DNA of 64,000 bases, from contig NZ_KB235949.1 of the NCBI RefSeq assembly GCF_000332335.1, forward strand, positions 421,734 to 485,733, written 5' to 3'. Made by a program: the position numbers and the translations under genes. This document shows, in pieces, positions 1 through 9,845 of this stretch; positions within the stretch are counted from its first letter, which is position 1; each line of letters begins with the position of its first letter. The notes under the pieces are model-generated. The model searched no databases, was not told the DNA's origin, and was given only the letters and a program-made list of their open reading frames with translations. Source of the stretch: Kamptonema formosum PCC 10802 (GTDB lineage Bacteria > Cyanobacteriota > Cyanobacteriia > Cyanobacteriales > Oscillatoriaceae).

Positions 1-2
1 TT

Positions 3-3000
3 GCCCGAAATTCAGAAAATAGCTCTCCTTTATATATTGATTTATGGGTGACAGACTGCCAAGATGAAGAGGCGCAGGAACCCGAGTTGGCTGTCTGGTT
101 TGAAGATGTAACTGAAAAGATGGTCTTGAAGCAAAGCTTGGTGCAGAGAGCCAATGAAGCCCATCTTTTACTGAGCGCCTTAGCGACTTCAAAAAATCAT
201 ATAGAGCGGATTATTGACTCAATGGCTGAGGCGTTGATAGTCACAGCTAGTTCGGGAAAAATAAAAACGGTGAATCGAGCGACACTAGATTTATTTGGGT
301 ACAGAGAAGCCGAATTGATTGGCCATCACATTTCCCTGATTCTTGCTGGGGAGCGACTGTTCTACCGCCAGCCATCTGGAGCGAACGCGCCGCAGTCGCT
401 GGAAGTTGTCTGTCTGACGAAAACAGGAGAAGAAATTCTCGTTGCCTTTTCTCGCTCTGCCATTGAGAGTGAGGCAGAGGGGGTAGAAGATTTTGTTTAT
501 ATCGGTCGGGACATTACCGAGCGCAAGCGGACAGAGGCAGCAGTGGCCCAGATCAATGCCGCCCTAGCGCAAAGAGTCGAGGAGCAAACCGCCGAATTAA
601 AGCAGACAATCCAGCAGTTAGAGAGTGAGATTGGGGAGCGCCGGCAAACGGAAGCCGCCTTGCGGGAGAGCGAAGCGCGACTGAGCAGCCTGATGGACTC
701 GCTGCAAGACGTAGTGTGGTCAATTTCAGCCACGAACTTTGAGGTATTTTACCTCAACCCAGCCACAGAAACGCTTTACGGTCGTTCAGTGGTGGAATTC
801 CACGACAACCGGCACCTGTGGCAAGAAGTGATTCACCCGGAGGACAGAGCTGCCATTGCCCACTTTATCGAAATAATTCTAGAAACCGGCAGCGCAGAAA
901 CAGAGTACCGGATTGTCCGCCCCGACGGTGAGGTGCGGTGGGTGAATCACCGGGGGTGGCTGATTGGGGATAACAGCGGGATCGAGACTCGCATCGACGG
1001 GTTAATCACCGACATTAGCGAGCGCAAGCAGGCAGAAGTCTTGCTGCACCAGTACCAGAACCAGCTCGAAGAGCTTGTAAGCGAGCAGACTGCCGAACTG
1101 ACAGAAACCAACGAACAGCTCCAGCTAGAAATCGGGGCGCGGAAGCGGACAGAGGAGGAGTTGCGCTTTGCCCGCGACAACTTGGAAGTCCTGGTGCGCT
1201 GCCGCACTGCAGAGCTGGCGGCAGCCAACGCAGCGCTGCAGGCGGAAATTACCGAACGCCGGCTCGCGACTGCCGCCCTGCAAAATATTGTGGCGGGGAC
1301 AGCCTCAGTGACGGGAGAAGAATTTTTTCCGGCGCTTGTCCGGCATCTGGCCACAGCGCTGGGCGTCCGCTACGCCGCAGTCTGCTGTCTAGCTGCCGGC
1401 AGCCCGCAGGAATTGCTGCAGACTCTGGCCTTGTGGGCGGGGGACCGTCTGGGAGAAAACTGCTCCTACAGCCTAGCAGGGACTCCCTGTGAGGCCGCCA
1501 TCAAAGAAGCGAAGATGTGTTTTTATCCGGACAAACTGCAGGAACTGTTCCCGTCAGACCCCATTATACATCCTCTGCGGGCGATAAGTTACCTGGGAGT
1601 GCCGCTAATTAACACATCGCAAAAGCCGATTGGCCTCCTGTGTGTGCTGGATGACAAGCCGCTGTTAAAAGACCGGCGGACCGAATCGCTGGTAACTGTT
1701 TTTGCGGCGCGGGCGGCGGCAGAACTGGAACGCAAATGGGCGCAAGAGTCCCTGCAGTCCTCTCGCGACGAGTTAGAAATCCGAGTTGAGGAGCGCACCG
1801 CCGAGTTAGTAGAAATTAACCAATTACTGCAGGAGGAAATCGCCGAGGGCTTGCGGGCGGATTTAGAGCTGCAAAGCTTCGCTTGTGAACTGCAAGACCT
1901 GTACAACAACGCCCCCTGCGGGTATCACTCCCTCGACGAAAGCGGCACATTCATCCGAGTCAACGATACCGAACTCAATTGGCTGGGGTATGCCAGAGAT
2001 CAACTGATTGGGAAGATAAAGTTTTCCGATTTGCTGACAGCAGAGAGTTTGCCAACTTTTGAGGAAAGCTTTCTCCGCTTGAAGGATCGAGGCTGGGTGA
2101 GCGATGTGGAGTTGGAGCTGGTGCGAGCGGATGGCACGGTCCTGCCGGCACTGCTGAGCGCAACTGCAGTCAGAGATGCGAATGGGAATTACCTGATGAG
2201 CCGCTCCACCCTTTTTGACATTACCGAACGGGTGCAGACAGAGTCAGCGCTGCGGGAGAGCCAGGAACGGTTCAGAAGCGCCTTTGAGTATTCAGCGATT
2301 GGCATGGCGCTGGTGGGAACTGACGGTCGCTGGTTGCAGGTGAATCGCTCCTTGTGCGAGATCCTGGGCTATTCAGAGCGAGAATTGCAGGCAATGACCT
2401 TCCAAGAGATCACCCATCCAGAAGATGCAGATGTCGATCTTCACTATCTGCGCCAAGCGCTAGTCGGTGAAATTAGCACCTATCAGATAGAAAAGCGGTA
2501 CACCCACAAGAAAAGGCGCGTCGTCTGGGTGCTGGTGAATGTCTCCCGAGTGCAGGACTCTGACGGCAGACTGCTTTACTTTGTCTGCCAGTTCCAAGAC
2601 ATCACAGCCCGCAAACGCACAGAAGAGGCGCTGCAGCAAAGTGAAAGGAGGCTGAGAAGGCAGCAGGCGGGGCTGATGGCGCTGGCAAAGAGCCAGCCAC
2701 TCTACACCGGCGATTTCAGCGCCGCCTTGCGCGACATTACCCAGATCGCAGTCAACACCCTGGGCGTAGAGCGAGTCAGCGTCTGGCTCTACAGCGATGA
2801 TGGCTCATCGCTGCGCTGCGCTGACCTGTACGATCAGAACACGCGCCAGCATTTGCAGGGCTTTGAACTGGCCGCCGCTGACTTTCCCGCCTATTTTCAA
2901 GCGCTGGTTTATGGCAGCATTATCGCCGCTGATGACGCCCATAGCGATCCCCGGACTCGGGAGTTTTCCGCCAGCTATCTCACACCCCTGGGAATTACAT

Positions 3001-6000
3001 CCATGCTGGACGTGCCGGTACGTTTCGGCGGGCGGACGGTGGGAGTCATCTGTCACGAGCATGTGGGCCCTCCCCGGCGCTGGGGGCTGGAAGAGGAGAA
3101 CTTTGCCAGCTATTTGGCCTACATGACTTCTCTGGCAATGGAGGCGCGGGATCGCAAGCAAGCGGAGTCAGCGCTGCAAAAATCGCTGGCGCTGCTGCAG
3201 GCAACCTTTGACTCCACTGCAGACGGGATTCTGGCCGTTGACAGCCAGGGAAAAATTAACACCTTCAATCGCAAGTTTGTAGAAATGTGGCGGCTTCCGG
3301 AGGGGATTGCCGCCTCACGGGAGGAGTCCAGAGCGCTGGCATTTGCCTTCAAGCAACTGAAAGATCCGCAAGCGTTTCTAAAAAAGGTAAAAGAACTGTA
3401 CAACCGGCTTGATGCCGACAGTTACGACCTGTTAGAATTTAAAGACGGTCGGGTTTTTGAGTGCTACTCCCAGCCGCAGCGCCAGGGAGAGAACATTTTC
3501 GGCAGGGTGTGGAATTTTCGCGACATCACGGAGCGCAAGCGGGCGGAGGAGGAGCAGCAAAAATTTGTTTCCCTGGTCGAGAACAGCAGCGACTTCATTG
3601 GGATGACAACGCTGTCAGGCAAAACCCTGTATCTCAATGAAGCGGGGCGGAAACTGGTGGGTCTGGACAGCTTGCCAGAAACTCTGTCCAAGAACCTTTC
3701 GGAATATTACGCTCCCGAAACTTGGGAGCAATTCCTGAATGTTATTATCCCTACCGTGGTGCAAAGCGGTCACTGGGAGGGAGAGGTTGCGCTGCGCCAC
3801 TTTCAAACCGGCGGCCCCATCGACATGCAGATCAGTATGTTTGTGGTCAGGCACCCGCAAACCGGGGAGCCGATGTGCTACGCTACCGTTCAGCGCGACA
3901 TCACGGAGCGGAAGCAAGCGGAAGCTGTAGAGACGCGATTAATCGCCTCCCTACAAGAGAGCGAGAACAAGTATCGCTCTGTTGTTGACAGCTTAAAAGA
4001 AGTCATTTTCCAAAGGGACGAGCGGAACTGCTGGACATTTCTCAACCCCGCCTGGACAGAAATTACTGGCTTCACGATTGAAGAGAGTCTGGGTGAGCAC
4101 TTTTTAGACTTCGTTCACCCCGATGACCGTGCGGCGTGTCTGGAGAGTTTTCAAGCTCTGCTTTCAGGGGAAAAAGATTACGTCCGCCACGAGATTCGCT
4201 ACCGGACTAAAGACGGCGGCTACCGCTGGATGGAGGCTCAAAAGCGATTAATTTTAGCTGCGGACGGGACGCGCAGAACCCCACCCCCCAACCCCCTCCC
4301 CGCCAGCGGGGAGGGGGAGAAGATACTGGGCACTTCTGGCACGCTCAATGACATTACGGACCGCAAGCGGATCGAAGAAGCTCTGGAGCAAGAGCGGCGG
4401 CAATTGCGGCAAATTATTGCCAATGCGCCGGTGGCGATGGCCATGTTTGATACGGAGATGCGCTATCTCGCTCACAGCAATCAGTGGCTGACAGATTACT
4501 GTCTGGAGGGGCAATCCCTGATCGGGCGCTCCCACTATGAAGTTTTCCCAGACATTCCCGCTCAGTGGCGAGGGATTCACAAACGCGCCCTGAAAGGGGA
4601 AGTCCTCTCTAAATCCGAAGACCTGTTTCAGCGCGGGGATGGCTCCAAACTCTATCTCCGCTGGGCTGTGCAGCCCTGGCACACCTCAGAGAGCCGTATC
4701 GGCGGCATCGTGATGGTGACTCAGGCGATCAACGAATTGGTAGAAGCGCGGGAAGCTGCCTTGGAAGGTTCGCGGATGAAATCCCAATTCTTGGCAAATA
4801 TGAGTCACGAAATCCGCACTCCCATGAATGGCGTGCTGGGGATGGCCCAATTGCTGCGGAAAACTCCTCTCAATCCGGAACAGCAAGATTTCGTGCGGAC
4901 GATCGAGGTCAGTGGGCAGAACCTGCTGACTCTGATTAATGATATTCTCGACTTCTCCAAGCTGGAAGCAGGCGAAATGCGGCTGGAGACGCTGGACTTT
5001 GACTTAAATACTTGCCTGGAAGAAGTGACTGATTTGCTGGCCACACAAGCCTACGGCAAAGGGCTGGAACTGTTCGCTGTCGCTGACAGCAACGTTCCTC
5101 TGGCCTTAAGGGGAGATGCCGGTCGCCTGCGCCAGGTTCTGGTGAATCTGGTGGGCAACGCGATCAAATTCACCGATTCCGGGGAGGTGGCTGTCCTGGT
5201 GTCTTTGGCCGGTGGGACAGCCGGCGGGACGCCCCTCCTGCGGGGCGACGACCGGCTCTTGACAGCGATTCGCTTCTCGGTGAGGGATACCGGCATTGGC
5301 ATCGCACCGGCAGACCTTGAGAAGCTGTTCCAATCTTTTTCGCAGGTGGACACCTCCACCACCCGCAAGTATGGCGGCACCGGCTTGGGGCTGGCCATCT
5401 GCAAGCAGCTGGTCGAGCTGATGGGGGGTGAGATGGGGGTGGAAAGTGTGGTGGGTGAGGGGTCAAGCTTCTGGTTCACTGTCACGCTTGAACTCCAGGA
5501 AACGCCGGCTGGCCCTTCCGCGCCGGTGCCGGTCTCCTGCGCCGGCATCCGCCTGCTGGTGGCCGACGGGAGTGCGACCAATCGCCAGGTTGTCCGCAGT
5601 TACTGCGACTCCTGGGGCGTGCGTGCCGATGAAGTGGAAAATGGGGAGGTGGCCTTGGCCACTGTGCGGCGAGCCGCCACAGAGGGCCAGCCCTATGATG
5701 TGGCGGTTGTCAGCGCGGACATCCTGGGGGTGAACGCAGCATTGCTGGGCCAGCTGATCCAGTACGAGCCGGTGCTGGCTCAGACTAAGTGGGTTCTGAT
5801 GACCTCTATCCAGGGGCGCGACGGAGCCATACAGCCGCAGGATCTGGGGTTTGCCGGCTATTTGAGCAAGCCGGTGAAACCGTCCAAGTTGCTGGACTGC
5901 CTGATGCGCGTGCTCAGTCAGTCGTCCGCTGTTTGCGAAAAGCCCTTTGCAGTCAACCCCCCCGTGTTGACCTCCCCGCAAGGGACAGGGGAGACGCCTG

Positions 6001-6938
6001 TCCTGCGGGGGGGCGAAACAGCGGGTTCTCAAAGCCAACAGCGGGCAAATCTGAAAACAAACCTGAAAATTCTGCTGGTGGAAGATACGCCCACGAATCA
6101 AAAAGTTGCGCTCAATCAACTGAAGGTGCTCGGCTATCAAGCGGATTGTGTCAGCAACGGTCAGGAAGCTCTCGACCGGATGGCAGAAACTGACTACGAC
6201 ATCGTGCTGATGGACTGTCTGATGCCGGTTCTCGACGGCTACAAAACCACGCAGGCGATTCGCTTCTATGAAGGTGAATACCGCCATACTGTGGTGATTG
6301 CCATGACGGCTAACGCCATGAAAGGTGAGCGAGAAAAGTGTTTGGAAGCCGGCATGGATGACTACATCAGCAAACCGATTGAGCTGGAAACCTTGGAGGC
6401 TGTTCTCCATCGCTGGGCGTCAGCACTCAGGGGTGGGGCGTCTGTGGAAATCCCCTCGGTTTCTCTTTCGAGCGCACCGGCAATGCTTTCCCCCAAACAG
6501 GAGGGAGACAGGGCTCCCCTTTCTGCTGCAGAGCGGGGAGTTGGGCTCGGGGTGACGCCCGATCGGGAAAAGAGCGGGGATTTGGCAGAGCCGGTTGCCG
6601 GTGGCGACTGTCCGGTAGATTTGCAGCGACTGGGGGAACTCACCAGAGGGGACGTCGAGTTTCAGCTGGAACTGCTGCAAACGTTTATGGAAGACGCTGC
6701 CATGTATTTGCAGGGGATTGAGAGTGCGCTGCAAGCTTGTGATTGTGTTGCGCTCAGCCGTCGCGCTCACCAGCTCAAAGGTGCTTCGGCTATGGTGGCT
6801 GTCCGCACTGTGCCAGAGCTAGCCGCTCAACTGGAAAGTCAGGCGAATGAGAGCCGGTTAGAGGGAGCGGCGGAGTTGGTAGCGAGGGTGGGAATACTCC
6901 TGCAGGAGGTCAAAGTATTCATTGAAAATTTTAACTGA
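3..6938 (+). CDS. Giant multi-PAS/GAF hybrid histidine kinase with two receivers and HPt (5' end outside window)
   Basis: The reading frame is open from the window edge. The residues before the first possible start (GTG at 48) match, block for block, the interior of the paralogs at 10459 and 12059 (SSPLYIDL is shared), so the true start lies to the left. Visible order, numbered from base 48: PAS ~50-160 and ~212-330, GAF ~410-560, PAS ~625-735 and ~745-860, GAF ~880-1040, four PAS ~1050-1570, HisKA with SHEIRTP (His ~1587), HATPase with N, G1 (DTGIGIA) and G2 (GTGLGLA) boxes, a divergent receiver that keeps an Asp (VVSADI), a canonical receiver (LMDCLMP...SKP), and a C-terminal HPt (RRAHQLKGAS). 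By family knowledge this is a cytoplasmic multistep phosphorelay kinase; no membrane segment is seen. The ligands of the PAS/GAF domains are unknown. Repeat-derived peptides interrupt linkers at 4276, 5974 and 6486. Confidence 0.93.
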   Translation, partial: ARNSENSSPLYIDLWVTDCQDEEAQEPELAVWFEDVTEKMVLKQSLVQRANEAHLLLSALATSKNHIERIIDSMAEALIVTASSGKIKTVNRATLDLFGYREAELIGHHISLILAGERLFYRQPSGANAPQSLEVVCLTKTGEEILVAFSRSAIESEAEGVEDFVYIGRDITERKRTEAAVAQINAALAQRVEEQTAELKQTIQQLESEIGERRQTEAALRESEARLSSLMDSLQDVVWSISATNFEVFYLNPATETLYGRSVVEFHDNRHLWQEVIHPEDRAAIAHFIEIILETGSAETEYRIVRPDGEVRWVNHRGWLIGDNSGIETRIDGLITDISERKQAEVLLHQYQNQLEELVSEQTAELTETNEQLQLEIGARKRTEEELRFARDNLEVLVRCRTAELAAANAALQAEITERRLATAALQNIVAGTASVTGEEFFPALVRHLATALGVRYAAVCCLAAGSPQELLQTLALWAGDRLGENCSYSLAGTPCEAAIKEAKMCFYPDKLQELFPSDPIIHPLRAISYLGVPLINTSQKPIGLLCVLDDKPLLKDRRTESLVTVFAARAAAELERKWAQESLQSSRDELEIRVEERTAELVEINQLLQEEIAEGLRADLELQSFACELQDLYNNAPCGYHSLDESGTFIRVNDTELNWLGYARDQLIGKIKFSDLLTAESLPTFEESFLRLKDRGWVSDVELELVRADGTVLPALLSATAVRDANGNYLMSRSTLFDITERVQTESALRESQERFRSAFEYSAIGMALVGTDGRWLQVNRSLCEILGYSERELQAMTFQEITHPEDADVDLHYLRQALVGEISTYQIEKRYTHKKRRVVWVLVNVSRVQDSDGRLLYFVCQFQDITARKRTEEALQQSERRLRRQQAGLMALAKSQPLYTGDFSAALRDITQIAVNTLGVERVSVWLYSDDGSSLRCADLYDQNTRQHLQGFELAAADFPAYFQALVYGSIIAADDAHSDPRTREFSASYLTPLGITSMLDVPVRFGGRTVGVICHEHVGPPRRWGLEEENFASYLAYMTSLAMEARDRKQAESALQKSLALLQATFDSTADGILAVDSQGKINTFNRKFVEMWRLPEGIAASREESRALAFAFKQLKDPQAFLKKVKELYNRLDADSYDLLEFKDGRVFECYSQPQRQGENIFGRVWNFRDITERKRAEEEQQKFVSLVENSSDFIGMTTLSGKTLYLNEAGRKLVGLDSLPETLSKNLSEYYAPETWEQFLNVIIPTVVQSGHWEGEVALRHFQTGGPIDMQISMFVVRHPQTGEPMCYATVQRDITERKQAEAVETRLIASLQESENKYRSVVDSLKEVIFQRDERNCWTFLNPAWTEITGFTIEESLGEHFLDFVHPDDRAACLESFQALLSGEKDYVRHEIRYRTKDGGYRWMEAQKRLILAADGTRRTPPPNPLPASGEGEKILGTSGTLNDITDRKRIEEALEQERRQLRQIIANAPVAMAMFDTEMRYLAHSNQWLTDYCLEGQSLIGRSHYEVFPDIPAQWRGIHKRALKGEVLSKSEDLFQRGDGSKLYLRWAVQPWHTSESRIGGIVMVTQAINELVEAREAALEGSRMKSQFLANMSHEIRTPMNGVLGMAQLLRKTPLNPEQQDFVRTIEVSGQNLLTLINDILDFSKLEAGEMRLETLDFDLNTCLEEVTDLLATQAYGKGLELFAVADSNVPLALRGDAGRLRQVLVNLVGNAIKFTDSGEVAVLVSLAGGTAGGTPLLRGDDRLLTAIRFSVRDTGIGIAPADLEKLFQSFSQVDTSTTRKYGGTGLGLAICKQLVELMGGEMGVESVVGEGSSFWFTVTLELQETPAGPSAPVPVSCAGIRLLVADGSATNRQVVRSYCDSWGVRADEVENGEVALATVRRAATEGQPYDVAVVSADILGVNAALLGQLIQYEPVLAQTKWVLMTSIQGRDGAIQPQDLGFAGYLSKPVKPSKLLDCLMRVLSQSSAVCEKPFAVNPPVLTSPQGTGETPVLRGGETAGSQSQQRANLKTNLKILLVEDTPTNQKVALNQLKVLGYQADCVSNGQEALDRMAETDYDIVLMDCLMPVLDGYKTTQAIRFYEGEYRHTVVIAMTANAMKGEREKCLEAGMDDYISKPIELETLEAVLHRWASALRGGASVEIPSVSLSSAPAMLSPKQEGDRAPLSAAERGVGLGVTPDREKSGDLAEPVAGGDCPVDLQRLGELTRGDVEFQLELLQTFMEDAAMYLQGIESALQACDCVALSRRAHQLKGASAMVAVRTVPELAAQLESQANESRLEGAAELVARVGILLQEVKVFIENFN
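4276..4318 (+). repeat. GC-rich palindromic repeat inside the giant kinase gene
   Basis: The DNA reads as a run of CCCC/CCAACCCC followed by a CCTCCCCG...CGGGGAGG hairpin. The same element occurs in non-coding DNA at about 37506-37558 and 60876-60913. Here it is in frame and encodes PPPNPLPASGEGE between the body of a PAS domain and its PAC strand. It looks like a repeat insertion tolerated in a loop. Confidence 0.75.
5974..6010 (+). repeat. Palindromic repeat encoding GTGETPVLRGG inside the giant kinase gene
   Basis: Outer arms CCCCGCA / TGCGGGG enclose inner arms GACAGG / CCTGTC. The inner part resembles the core of the dispersed ACAGGCGTCTCGCCTGT hairpins outside genes. It sits in the low-complexity linker between the two receiver domains and keeps the frame. 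Confidence 0.6.
6486..6556 (+). repeat. Repeat-like GC-rich insertion in the receiver2-HPt linker
   Basis: The stretch encodes KQEGDRAPLSAAERGVGLGV, a composition unlike the flanking domains. It lies exactly between the second receiver and the HPt domain. Derivation from a dispersed element is inferred from composition and position; no second full copy is seen in this window. Confidence 0.4.
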
Positions 6939-6980
6939 TATCTTGCGCCCAGGGCAGGCGAGACGCCTGCCCTACGTCTA

Positions 6981-7149
6981 TATAGCAGTAGGCACTTAGG
7001 TTAGGACAAGGGGTTTAACATGATGTAGGGGCGGGTTCACCCACAACCTGTGCCACACAGCTACAACACCGATAAACCCGCCCCTAACCTCTGATATAGC
7101 AGCCGGCAATTGGGCCCTTAGTGTCCTAACCAATATGACTGCTGCTATA
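6981..7149 (+). repeat. MITE-like element, copy A
   Basis: Begins TATAGCAGTAGGCACTTAGG and ends CCAATATGACTGCTGCTATA; the ends form an imperfect inverted repeat meeting at TTAGGAC / GTCCTAA. The interior carries GGGGCGGGTT...AACCCGCCCC arms instead of the usual GGCAGGCG core. No ORF inside, so it is non-autonomous. Confidence 0.75.
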
Positions 7150-7235
7150 CCTCGCAGGACAGGCGATCCCTCCGATCGAGCGTGTCTATTACTGAGCTGT
7201 CTGTTGCTATAAAACCGCAGCTATAGCTTTTATAA

Positions 7236-7268
7236 AGGAACCCGGTTTCTTAAAGAAACCGGGTTCCT
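7236..7268. repeat. AACCCGGTTTCTT palindrome
   Basis: Arms AGGAACCCGGTTTCTT and AAGAAACCGGGTTCCT are perfectly complementary over 16 bases with a one-base centre. It is one of a family of GAAACCGGGTTTC palindromes in the window (35852, 37385, 45637, 56532, 57275). It could form a cruciform or act as a bidirectional terminator. Confidence 0.8.
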
Positions 7269-7372
7269 AAGACGCACTTCACAGAATTGAGAACTCCTAT
7301 ATACAAACCAAACCCGCAAGGCAATGGTTTTAGGATAAGTAGGGTGCGTTCCCCAAGGGAATGCTACAATAA

Positions 7373-7535
7373 TATAGCAGTAGCCACTTAGATTAGAACA
7401 TTAGACCTTCAGGGGGGGCGGGACGCCCGCCCTACGTCTATATAGCAGTAGGCATTTAGGAACCCTACATTCCGGCCTCCCTTGCTCCAGAGCTCCCGAA
7501 GCTTCTATTTTTCTAACCAATATGACTGCTGCTCT
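7373..7535 (+). repeat. MITE-like element, copy B
   Basis: Left end TATAGCAGTAGCCACTTAGA, right end CTAACCAATATGACTGCTGC. The interior is nearly the same as copy D at 17204, with the CGGGACGCCCGCCC core and the CATTCCGGCCTCCCTTGC tract, so B and D form a subfamily. Confidence 0.75.
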
Positions 7536-7637
7536 AGCAGTAGCCACTTAGGTTAGGACGTAGGACAGGCGTCTCGCCTGTCCCTCCCCCTACTAGCAAG
7601 TGAAATGCCCTGTCCTAAACTGACTGTGTGCTGCTAT
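7533..7637 (+). repeat. MITE-like element, copy C
   Basis: Left end TCTAGCAGTAGCCACTTAGG, core GGACAGGCG-TCT-CGCCTGTCC, right end GTCCTAAACTGACTGTGTGC followed by TGCTATA. It abuts copy B, sharing the junction bases. Confidence 0.7.
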
Positions 7638-7724
7638 AAAAGGCATTGTGCGCGGTTTTGACCTTTGCCCGCAGCTGCTTGCGTTGAAAGCCAAGCCATC
7701 CATCGCCCGCGCCCCTACTGCAGC

Positions 7725-9497
7725 CTAACACTCACCTGTTTGCAAGACGGGTGCGTCCGGATTTAAGATAAGTCCTGACTTCTGACTTCTCACTTGCTCA
7801 TTTAGCATCTTTTCCAAGGCGGCTGCGGTCAGGGGAGGGCTGAACCAATAGCCCTGGATGACATCGCACTGATACTGGCGGAGGAACTCCTGTTGATCTG
7901 CTGTTTCGACCCCTTCAGCAATTACTTTCAAATTCAGGCTGTGCGCCAGTTGAATGATGGCGAGGACAATGGCGGCATTTTTGGAGTTTTGGGTGAGGTC
8001 ACAGACAAAGGAGCGGTCAATTTTCAAGGTGTCGAATGGGAATTGTTGCAGGTAGCTTAAGGAAGAGTAGCCGGTGCCGAAGTCATCCAGGGATAGCTGA
8101 ATGCCGAGCGCTTTGAGTTCTTTTAGGGTAGCAATCGCCGCCTGCGGGTTCTGCACTACGGCACTTTCAGTCATTTCTAACTCCAAGCTGCTGGGGGTAA
8201 ATCCTGTGGTCTCTAAAATTTTTAATACCCGTTTTACTAGACCGGATTCATTGAATTGAATTCCCGACAGATTCACGGCAACTGATAGGGACACTCCGGC
8301 GGCATGCCAGTCTTTTGCTTGCTGGCAAGCTGTCTGCAGCACCCAGTCATCTATAGAGACAATTAAGCCAGTTTCTTCAGCTATGGGAATAAAGTCTGCG
8401 GGCGAAACTAGCCCCCGCTCTGGATGTAGCCAGCGCACTAAAGCTTCGGCACCGACAATTTGGCCGGTGCGCAAGTCAACCTGGGGCTGGTAGTAAAGTT
8501 GGAATTCCCCTCGCTCTGCAGCCTGGTGCAGGCTGATCTCTAGCATGAGGCGCTCGTAGGATTTCTGCTGGATGGCTGCTGTGTAAAGCTGATAGCGATT
8601 GCCTCCCAGTTTCTGCGCCCCCAGAATGGCGGCGTTGGCTTTTTTGAGCAGAGCGTCGAGGTCGCTGCCATCCTCAGGATATAAGGCAATTCCAATGCTG
8701 CCGGTGAGAAGGACTTGATATTCCTCTAGGGTAAAGGGTCGAGATAAAGTCTCCAGGAGAGTTTGTGCGGTTGTGGCCGCCACCTCGGAGGAAGGCACCG
8801 GCGGCAAGAGGAGAGCGAATTGCTCCGGGCTCAATCGCGCCACCGTACCCCGCTCCCCCGCACAGCAGAGGAGGCGCTCTGTTACCTGTTTGAGCAGGAA
8901 GGCACTGTAGTATTCCCCCAGACTGAAGTGGAAGCGCTCGAACTGGTCCAGGCTAAGAACGAGAACGGGGATTAATTGCCAGGGGTGGGAGCCGGTGGCG
9001 AGAATTTGGTGAAATCGCTCTCGCAATAGCAGCCGGTTCGGCAGGTTGGTCAAGCTGTCGTAATGAGCCTGCAATTCCAGTTTGGCGATAGCCTCCTGGA
9101 GGGCTGTGGTTTGCTGCTGCCGGACTCTTTCCTGTTTGGCCAGCTGAGCGGTGATGGCACCGAGCAGCTCATCTTTGGTAAACGGCTTGGTGAGATAATC
9201 GCTGGCTCCGAGCTCCATTCCCCGGCGCTGATCGGCTCGGTCGTCTCTAGCCGTCAGGCAAATGAAGGGAATGGTGGCTGTGGCTGGATCTTGTTGCAAT
9301 CGGGCCAGCACCTCGTACCCGTCCAGTTCGGGCATCATAATGTCGCAAAAAATTAAATCGGGACACTGCTGTTTAGCCAACTGCACCCCCATGCTGCCGT
9401 TTTCGGCCTCAATAGCCTGAAATCCTTCAGCTGCGAGCAGTTTCACCAGCAGCCTGCGAATGGCTCGCTCGTCTTCTATTACCAGAATTTTTTTCAT
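7725..9497 (-). CDS. Response regulator with receiver, degenerate GGDEF and EAL domains (c-di-GMP phosphodiesterase)
   Basis: 590 residues. Receiver 1-120 has E8/D9, phosphoacceptor D52 (FCDIMMP), T82 and K104. A GGDEF fold spans ~140-305, but its signature is replaced by SPEQF, so diguanylate cyclase activity is unlikely. The EAL domain ~315-565 keeps GAEALVRW, VNLSG, ELEMTES, DDFGTGYSSL, LKIDRSF and AEGVE, so hydrolysis of c-di-GMP is predicted. The family acts in the cytoplasm downstream of a histidine kinase; the giant kinase (convergent) and the kinase at 10459 (divergent) are candidate partners by proximity only. The start MKKILVIEDE is the natural receiver start. Function of the degenerate GGDEF (for example GTP sensing) is inference. 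Confidence 0.93.
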   Translation of the reverse strand: MKKILVIEDERAIRRLLVKLLAAEGFQAIEAENGSMGVQLAKQQCPDLIFCDIMMPELDGYEVLARLQQDPATATIPFICLTARDDRADQRRGMELGASDYLTKPFTKDELLGAITAQLAKQERVRQQQTTALQEAIAKLELQAHYDSLTNLPNRLLLRERFHQILATGSHPWQLIPVLVLSLDQFERFHFSLGEYYSAFLLKQVTERLLCCAGERGTVARLSPEQFALLLPPVPSSEVAATTAQTLLETLSRPFTLEEYQVLLTGSIGIALYPEDGSDLDALLKKANAAILGAQKLGGNRYQLYTAAIQQKSYERLMLEISLHQAAERGEFQLYYQPQVDLRTGQIVGAEALVRWLHPERGLVSPADFIPIAEETGLIVSIDDWVLQTACQQAKDWHAAGVSLSVAVNLSGIQFNESGLVKRVLKILETTGFTPSSLELEMTESAVVQNPQAAIATLKELKALGIQLSLDDFGTGYSSLSYLQQFPFDTLKIDRSFVCDLTQNSKNAAIVLAIIQLAHSLNLKVIAEGVETADQQEFLRQYQCDVIQGYWFSPPLTAAALEKMLNEQVRSQKSGLILNPDAPVLQTGEC

Positions 9498-9845
9498 CGC
9501 TATCTATGCCCGGACGTGACCGTTTACTGACCTGATGGTATAATCCCCTCACAGCGCGGAAGGCGCTGGCAACAGTGGATGCGACCCGATTTCTTGTCTC
9601 GAAGCCCCAGATCGCCACGAGGATTGGCAGTCTCCTCTGGTACTCTATTGTCCCAAGTTTCGCGTGCCCCGCACGCCGGCGCACCCCTAGCCCCTGCTGG
9701 GTCGCCCACTTCCGCACGCCACCCGGGGCAGTCTCCAGATTTGGGCGTCTGCGGTTGAGGGTGCGGGCCTTGCGACGTGCGCCCGGGCTTGAATTTGTCT
9801 CCCTGAGCCTGGATAATAGAACTGACGCAGAGGCAGATCACTCCT

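Larger units (their letters stand above)
6939..7724. other. 786-base intergenic block of dispersed repeats
   Basis: No coding sequence is supported. It lies between two convergent genes and holds three MITE-like elements (6981-7149, 7373-7535, 7533-7637, the last two abutting), a near-perfect palindrome (7236-7268), and a solo core hairpin GGGCAGGCG-AGA-CGCCTGCCC near 6953-6973. It appears to be a sink for repeat insertions. Confidence 0.8.

Noticed and set aside
5463..6410. 315-codon antisense frame in the giant kinase gene
   Set aside because: It lies opposite receiver domains with full conserved motifs and has no recognisable domain or ribosome site; high GC makes such frames common.
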